Shown here piece after piece: positions 60,303 to 64,000 of a stretch of DNA of 64,000 nt. A model generated the notes under the pieces. It saw only the letters and a program-made list of their open reading frames with translations. It was not told the DNA's origin and did no database searches. Source of the stretch: Emticicia aquatica (GTDB lineage Bacteria > Bacteroidota > Bacteroidia > Cytophagales > Spirosomataceae); NCBI RefSeq assembly GCF_923079645.1, contig NZ_CAKLPY010000004.1, forward strand, positions 1 through 64,000, given 5' to 3'. Positions within the stretch are counted from its first letter, which is position 1. Each line of letters opens with the position of its first letter. A program made the position numbers and the translations under genes.

Positions 60303-61934
60303 ATGAACAGAATTACAAACCTCGAAAAATTAAATAAAGAAGAATTTGATATTTGCATCATCGGTGGTGGTGCTAGCGGAGCTGGATGTGCTTTAGATGC
60401 TACATTGAGAGGTTTCAAAGTTGCTTTAATCGAAAAAGAAGATTTTGCCGCAGAAACTTCTTCAAAATCAACTAAATTGATTCATGGGGGGGTCCGATAT
60501 TTGGAGCAAGCATTCAAAAACTTAGATTTCGCTCAACTTCGCCAAGTAAAGCATGGTTTAGAAGAACGCCATACTGTAATCAGAAACGCACCACATTTGG
60601 CTCATCCATTGGCTTTAATCACACCTGTTTTTAGTTGGTTTGAAGGGTTTTATTTTACAATTGGACTAACAATTTATGGTTTTTTTGCCAAAAATGATTC
60701 TATGCCAAAGGCTCAATGGCTTAACAAAAAGGAAACATTTGAGCACATTCCAACCCTCACTCCAAAGTTACATAGTTCGGTTATGTATTATGATGGACAA
60801 TTAGACGATGCTCGTTATTGTCTGGCATTGGCTCATTCTGCAAATAAAGCAGGTGCTGCAGTCGTAAATCATATTTCGGTTACAGGTTTTGAAAAAGATA
60901 AAACTGGTAAGTTGACTGCCGCTATCGTGCAAGATAATTTATCAGGAAAAACTACCAATGTCAAAGCTAAACTTTTTATTAACTGCACAGGTCCGTTTGG
61001 CGATAGTATACGACTTTTAGCAAATTCGTCGCTTGAAAAACGACTTAGGCCAAGTAAAGGCGTACATATTATGCTTCCTCCTGAGGTTTTGAAAAGCCAA
61101 GATGCCATGTTAATCCCAAAAACAAAAGATGGTCGTGTAGTTTTTGTGATTCCATTTGAAGGAGAAGTGATGGTCGGTACTACGGATGACGAATACAGAG
61201 ATTTAGAAAAAGAACCAATTTTAATTAGTCAAGAAATTGATTTTTTAATTGATACACTTCGCCCTTATATTGCCAAAGTTCCCGATAAGTCTCAAATTAA
61301 ATCTGGCTTCGGAGGCTTGCGTCCACTAATTGCATCTTCTGGCTCAAAAGCCACAAAAAAACTTGTCCGTGACCATGAAGTTGAATTTGATGAAACCTCA
61401 AATCTTTTAAGTTTACTCGGAGGAAAATGGACAACATACCGATTAATGGCAAAAGATACGATTGATGAAGCTTGTAAATTACTTAACAAAAATGTTGATT
61501 GTAAAACTGAATTGCACTATTTGGTAGGAGGAGAAAACTACCATTTTGAGCAATGGAAAACAATTCAAGAAAAATATAATTTAGAAGAAGATATTTGCCA
61601 ACACTTATTAAAAAAATACGGTTCTGAAGTTGAAAATATCCTCAAAATAATTGAAAATAAAGACCTAAAAAACAGAATTCACCCAGATTATCCATTTATA
61701 AAAGCCGAAGTTATATATACTATTAGGCACGAAATGGTTTGTAGCTTACGAGATTTTTTTGCTAGACGTACTCGCCTTGAGTTAATGGATTGGAAAGCTA
61801 CATCGGGTTCAATCAAAGTTGTGGCTGAATTAATGTCCGAAGAATTAAATTGGTCTTCAGCAGAAATGCAACGAAATATTGCTGGTTATCAAAATTTGGT
61901 AAAAAATTTCATGGAAAATGCTGGTATTCAATAG
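60303..61934 (+). CDS. glpD: FAD-dependent glycerol-3-phosphate dehydrogenase
   Basis: The 543-residue GlpD/GlpO-type flavoprotein has the Rossmann motif FDICIIGGGASGAGCALDA (about 16-34) and family motifs ETSSKSTKLIHGGVRYLEQ, MYYDGQLDDARYCLALA, NCTGPFGDSIR, GEVMVGTTDDEYRDLEKEP and LLGGKWTTYRLMAKD. The C-terminal helical domain includes VIYTIRHEMVCSLRDFFARRTRLE. It oxidises glycerol-3-phosphate to dihydroxyacetone phosphate, passing electrons to quinones. Its position 54 bp after beta-galactosidase suggests use of glycerol from the same substrate. No glycerol kinase or facilitator gene lies in the window. Confidence 0.95.
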   Translation: MNRITNLEKLNKEEFDICIIGGGASGAGCALDATLRGFKVALIEKEDFAAETSSKSTKLIHGGVRYLEQAFKNLDFAQLRQVKHGLEERHTVIRNAPHLAHPLALITPVFSWFEGFYFTIGLTIYGFFAKNDSMPKAQWLNKKETFEHIPTLTPKLHSSVMYYDGQLDDARYCLALAHSANKAGAAVVNHISVTGFEKDKTGKLTAAIVQDNLSGKTTNVKAKLFINCTGPFGDSIRLLANSSLEKRLRPSKGVHIMLPPEVLKSQDAMLIPKTKDGRVVFVIPFEGEVMVGTTDDEYRDLEKEPILISQEIDFLIDTLRPYIAKVPDKSQIKSGFGGLRPLIASSGSKATKKLVRDHEVEFDETSNLLSLLGGKWTTYRLMAKDTIDEACKLLNKNVDCKTELHYLVGGENYHFEQWKTIQEKYNLEEDICQHLLKKYGSEVENILKIIENKDLKNRIHPDYPFIKAEVIYTIRHEMVCSLRDFFARRTRLELMDWKATSGSIKVVAELMSEELNWSSAEMQRNIAGYQNLVKNFMENAGIQ

Positions 61935-61939
61935 TTTAG

Positions 61940-61975
61940 AAATCTTAAATCGGATTTTAATTTGGTTTAAGATTT
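61940..61975. terminator. Possible bidirectional hairpin after glpD
   Basis: aaatcttaaa (61940-61949) pairs with tttaagattt (61966-61975) with a 16-nt loop, between the convergent glpD and outer-membrane protein genes. AT-rich stem and imperfect T-tract, so weak. Confidence 0.4.
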
Positions 61976-61983
61976 CATATATT

Positions 61984-62562
61984 TTATAATGAAACGCCTA
62001 AACTAACACCTCCACGAAGTTCATATTTTCCAACTGAATAGGAAGGAGTTACATTCAGTCTCAAAAAAACTACCCTTGGATGTGGTGGAATATCAAAAAT
62101 AACTTGCTGTCTTAAACCCAAAATTCCGAAAACAAAACTCCTAGTATCAGCACTTCGATAAGCCGCTAAAGTATGACCTGCACCTATTTCAGTAAACCAT
62201 TCTGAAGCAATTTTTGAAGGTGCAGATTTGCATCGAACAGTAACTCGTTTGTTGATTCCTTTACGAAGATTATTAATCAAATAATTGTAAGTAACAGATG
62301 TCGGTACAGAAACCCCTCCTCCGTTAGCAATATTTCCAGGCCCAGTATTACTACCGCCAGGCATAAAACCAAAACCTCCACGTAAAGCTAAAAAAGCATG
62401 CTGCCATCGAATAGGTAAATACTCCACATTTATCGAACCCAAAGGACTTATGGCAAATGTTTCAGCCATAATTGCTGTTCGATAACGCGTACGATACATT
62501 ATCTGAGAATGGCTATTCTCAAATAAAAAAAAGGTAAGTATGAGGGCTAGAAGGTATTTCAC
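61984..62562 (-). CDS. Small outer-membrane beta-barrel-like protein, GTG start
   Basis: The 192-residue protein starts at GTG 62562 and has a signal peptide ending FENSHSQ (1-19). The mature part has alternating aromatic/hydrophobic strands and glycine turns (VEYLPIRWQHAFLALRGGFGFMPGG, EWFTEIGAGHTLAAYR, VFLRLNVTPSYSVGKYELRGGVSLGVSL), typical of small outer-membrane barrels of Bacteroidota. No family recognised. It stands alone, convergent with glpD, and no terminator-rich tail beyond the shared weak hairpin is seen. Confidence 0.7.
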   Translation of the reverse strand: MKYLLALILTFFLFENSHSQIMYRTRYRTAIMAETFAISPLGSINVEYLPIRWQHAFLALRGGFGFMPGGSNTGPGNIANGGGVSVPTSVTYNYLINNLRKGINKRVTVRCKSAPSKIASEWFTEIGAGHTLAAYRSADTRSFVFGILGLRQQVIFDIPPHPRVVFLRLNVTPSYSVGKYELRGGVSLGVSL

Positions 62563-62763
62563 ACAGCTAATAGGATTGCATTAATTAACATTGATAAAAA
62601 CGTGCCAAAACGCATCCATTTATTTATTTTTTTAGTTTTAGGCTAATTTTGTTCGTTTGAAAACGAATTTTAGTAGGGTAAAATTACATAAACTAATGAT
62701 TATTCACGTAAAAACATGCAATTTAATAAAAAAAGGTTTTTAGGTAGCTGAAATGAAATTCAC

Positions 62764-62793
62764 AAAAAAAGACGGTAAAATTCCGTCTTTTTT
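62764..62793 (-). terminator. Terminator after the 3-hydroxyacyl-CoA dehydrogenase gene
   Basis: aaaaaaagacgg, taaaatt and ccgtctttttt form a compact stem with flanking A and T tracts, 24 bp after the stop at 62818. Its direction fits the minus-strand gene. Confidence 0.85.
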
Positions 62794-62817
62794 CAAATTA
62801 CTTTAAAAATCTCAATT

Positions 62818-64000
62818 TTATAGTGATTTTACTAACTCTTTTTGCTTATCAGTTAATCTGAATCTTTCACCATAAGTATCAGCTAAACGGTCAACTTCTT
62901 TCAAGAAAGTCTCCTTTCCGACAAATTCTGGAAAATTGAGCGTTCCACCCGCATACGGAGGAAATCCCCAAGCCAAAATTGAACCGATATTTGCATCCAA
63001 CTTTGAGATTAAAACTCCTTCATCCATACAACGAATCGTTTCTACGACTTGCCTGTAAAGTAAACGTTTTTTTACTTCTTCAACTTCTGGTTGAACTTCC
63101 GAAACAGGGAAATATTGTGACAAACCTTCCCACAAATGTTTCTTTGCTCCATCAGGATATTCATAAAAACCTTTTTTGTTCTTTTTTCCCAGCCTACCCA
63201 AATCTTCTACCATTAATTTTGTTGCTTGGTAAGTCGTATCATCTTCGGTCAACGCTCCATCAGCAATAGCTTGTTTCGATATTTTCAGAGCCAAATCTAA
63301 AGCAACTTCATCAGAAACCGCCAAAGCACCTACTGGCATTCCTGCATTTTTTCCTGCATTTTCAATCAAAATCGGATTTACGCCATCTTTCAATAAAGCA
63401 ATTCCTTCGGTTGTGTAAGTTCCAAAACAACGAGAAGTATAAAATCCACGAGAATCATTGACTACAATTGGCGTTTTTCTAATTTTTTTGACGTAATCAA
63501 CAGCCACAGCCACAGCATAATCTGATGTTTCTTTCCCTCTAATCAATTCAACTAACATCATTTTATCAACTGGTGAAAAGAAATGAATACCTATAAAATT
63601 TTCGGGTTTTGAAGAAGCTTTTGCCAAGCCTGTAATTGGCAAAGTCGATGTATTTGAGCCAAAAACGCCTAAATTCTCAACCAACATTGGTTCTGATTCT
63701 TTCGTAACATTCGCTTTTAATTCTCTGTTTTCAAAAACAGCTTCAATAATTAAATCACAGCCTTTTAAATCCGCAACATCGGCCGTCGGATGAATCAAAC
63801 TTAATAATTTTTCACCTTTCTCAGTTGTTGTTTTATTTCTTTCAATGCCTTTCTGCACCAAACTTCTCGAATAATCTTTACCTTTTTCAGCTGCATCCAA
63901 AGTAACATCTTTCAAAACAACTTCAATTCCAGCCATTGCAGATACATAAGCAATACCCGCACCCATAAATCCTGCTCCTAAAATTCCAAGTTTTTTAACA
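62818..64000 (-). CDS. 3-hydroxyacyl-CoA dehydrogenase (FadB/FadJ-type), N-terminal part outside the window
   Basis: The frame is open to the right edge; 394 codons are visible. They begin VKKLGILGAGFMGAGIAYVSAMAG, the NAD-binding Rossmann motif, so the true N-terminus lies beyond 64000. NTSTLPITGLA, IGIHFFSPVDKMMLVELI (catalytic His) and the C-terminal 3HCDH domain follow, with two copies of the helical domain (RGFYTSRCFGTYTTEGIALLKDG and VVETIRCMDEGVLISKLDANIGSILAWGFPPYAGG). This layout is that of the dehydrogenase half of the FadB/FadJ beta-oxidation enzyme. An enoyl-CoA hydratase half may lie upstream; it cannot be confirmed here. Confidence 0.9.
   Translation of the reverse strand, partial: VKKLGILGAGFMGAGIAYVSAMAGIEVVLKDVTLDAAEKGKDYSRSLVQKGIERNKTTTEKGEKLLSLIHPTADVADLKGCDLIIEAVFENRELKANVTKESEPMLVENLGVFGSNTSTLPITGLAKASSKPENFIGIHFFSPVDKMMLVELIRGKETSDYAVAVAVDYVKKIRKTPIVVNDSRGFYTSRCFGTYTTEGIALLKDGVNPILIENAGKNAGMPVGALAVSDEVALDLALKISKQAIADGALTEDDTTYQATKLMVEDLGRLGKKNKKGFYEYPDGAKKHLWEGLSQYFPVSEVQPEVEEVKKRLLYRQVVETIRCMDEGVLISKLDANIGSILAWGFPPYAGGTLNFPEFVGKETFLKEVDRLADTYGERFRLTDKQKELVKSL

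Overview
The window is AT-rich DNA from a member of the Bacteroidota, most likely order Cytophagales (inferred from gene content, not from a search). Supporting evidence: a SusC/SusD pair, type IX secretion proteins (PorQ, a DUF4835/PorD protein), CHU_C-type Ig repeats, lipoprotein TamL with TamB, absence of Shine-Dalgarno sequences, and several TAnnTTTG promoter -7 boxes typical of the phylum. I see no rRNA, tRNA, CRISPR array, insertion sequence or prophage.

Layout. 1-5773 (-): a giant secreted surface protein, at least 1924 residues and still open at the window edge. It has a choice-of-anchor-A domain, jelly-roll-like modules, PKD/Ig-like repeats, a PA14 domain and near-identical CHU_C Ig repeats. 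6000-10888 (-): PorQ, an UshA-type nucleotidase lipoprotein and a GH97 alpha-glucosidase. 11072-14854 (-): a compact four-gene cluster of membrane protein, MpaB-type oxygenase, TetR-fold protein and ABC1/UbiB kinase. 15050-21366 (+): a lipoprotein, pyrG, yidC and an LpoA-like TPR/periplasmic-binding-fold protein. 21423-23224 (-): two coiled-coil proteins. 23492-27565 (+): a planctomycete-type cytochrome c protein (PSCyt1/PSCyt2/PSD1), a small tyrosine-phosphatase-like protein and a Tat-type sugar isomerase-like protein. 27618-38627: envelope-biogenesis genes, with porD, coaBC, rpoZ and bamD on the minus strand and tamB-tamL on the plus strand between them. 38746-42136: a transglutaminase-like protein and polyphosphate kinase.

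42155-61934 is the most interesting part, a probable galactoside-utilisation locus. On the minus strand, in transcription order, are SusC, SusD, a vanadium-haloperoxidase-family lipoprotein, an FG-GAP/ASPIC-UnbV (CRTAC1-type) protein with a C-terminal membrane anchor, and a LacI-type regulator. Divergent on the plus strand are a large FG-GAP/ASPIC-UnbV lipoprotein, galactokinase, a secreted LacZ-type beta-galactosidase and glycerol-3-phosphate dehydrogenase. Near-identical 14-bp palindromes (TGCAAA-NN-TTTGCA) lie in the divergent intergenic region and upstream of galK. They are good candidates for LacI operators linking both arms. The enzymes suggest uptake and use of a galactosyl-glycerol-like compound, but that is inference.

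61984-64000 (-): a small outer-membrane protein with a GTG start and the 3' part of a 3-hydroxyacyl-CoA dehydrogenase that runs off the right edge.
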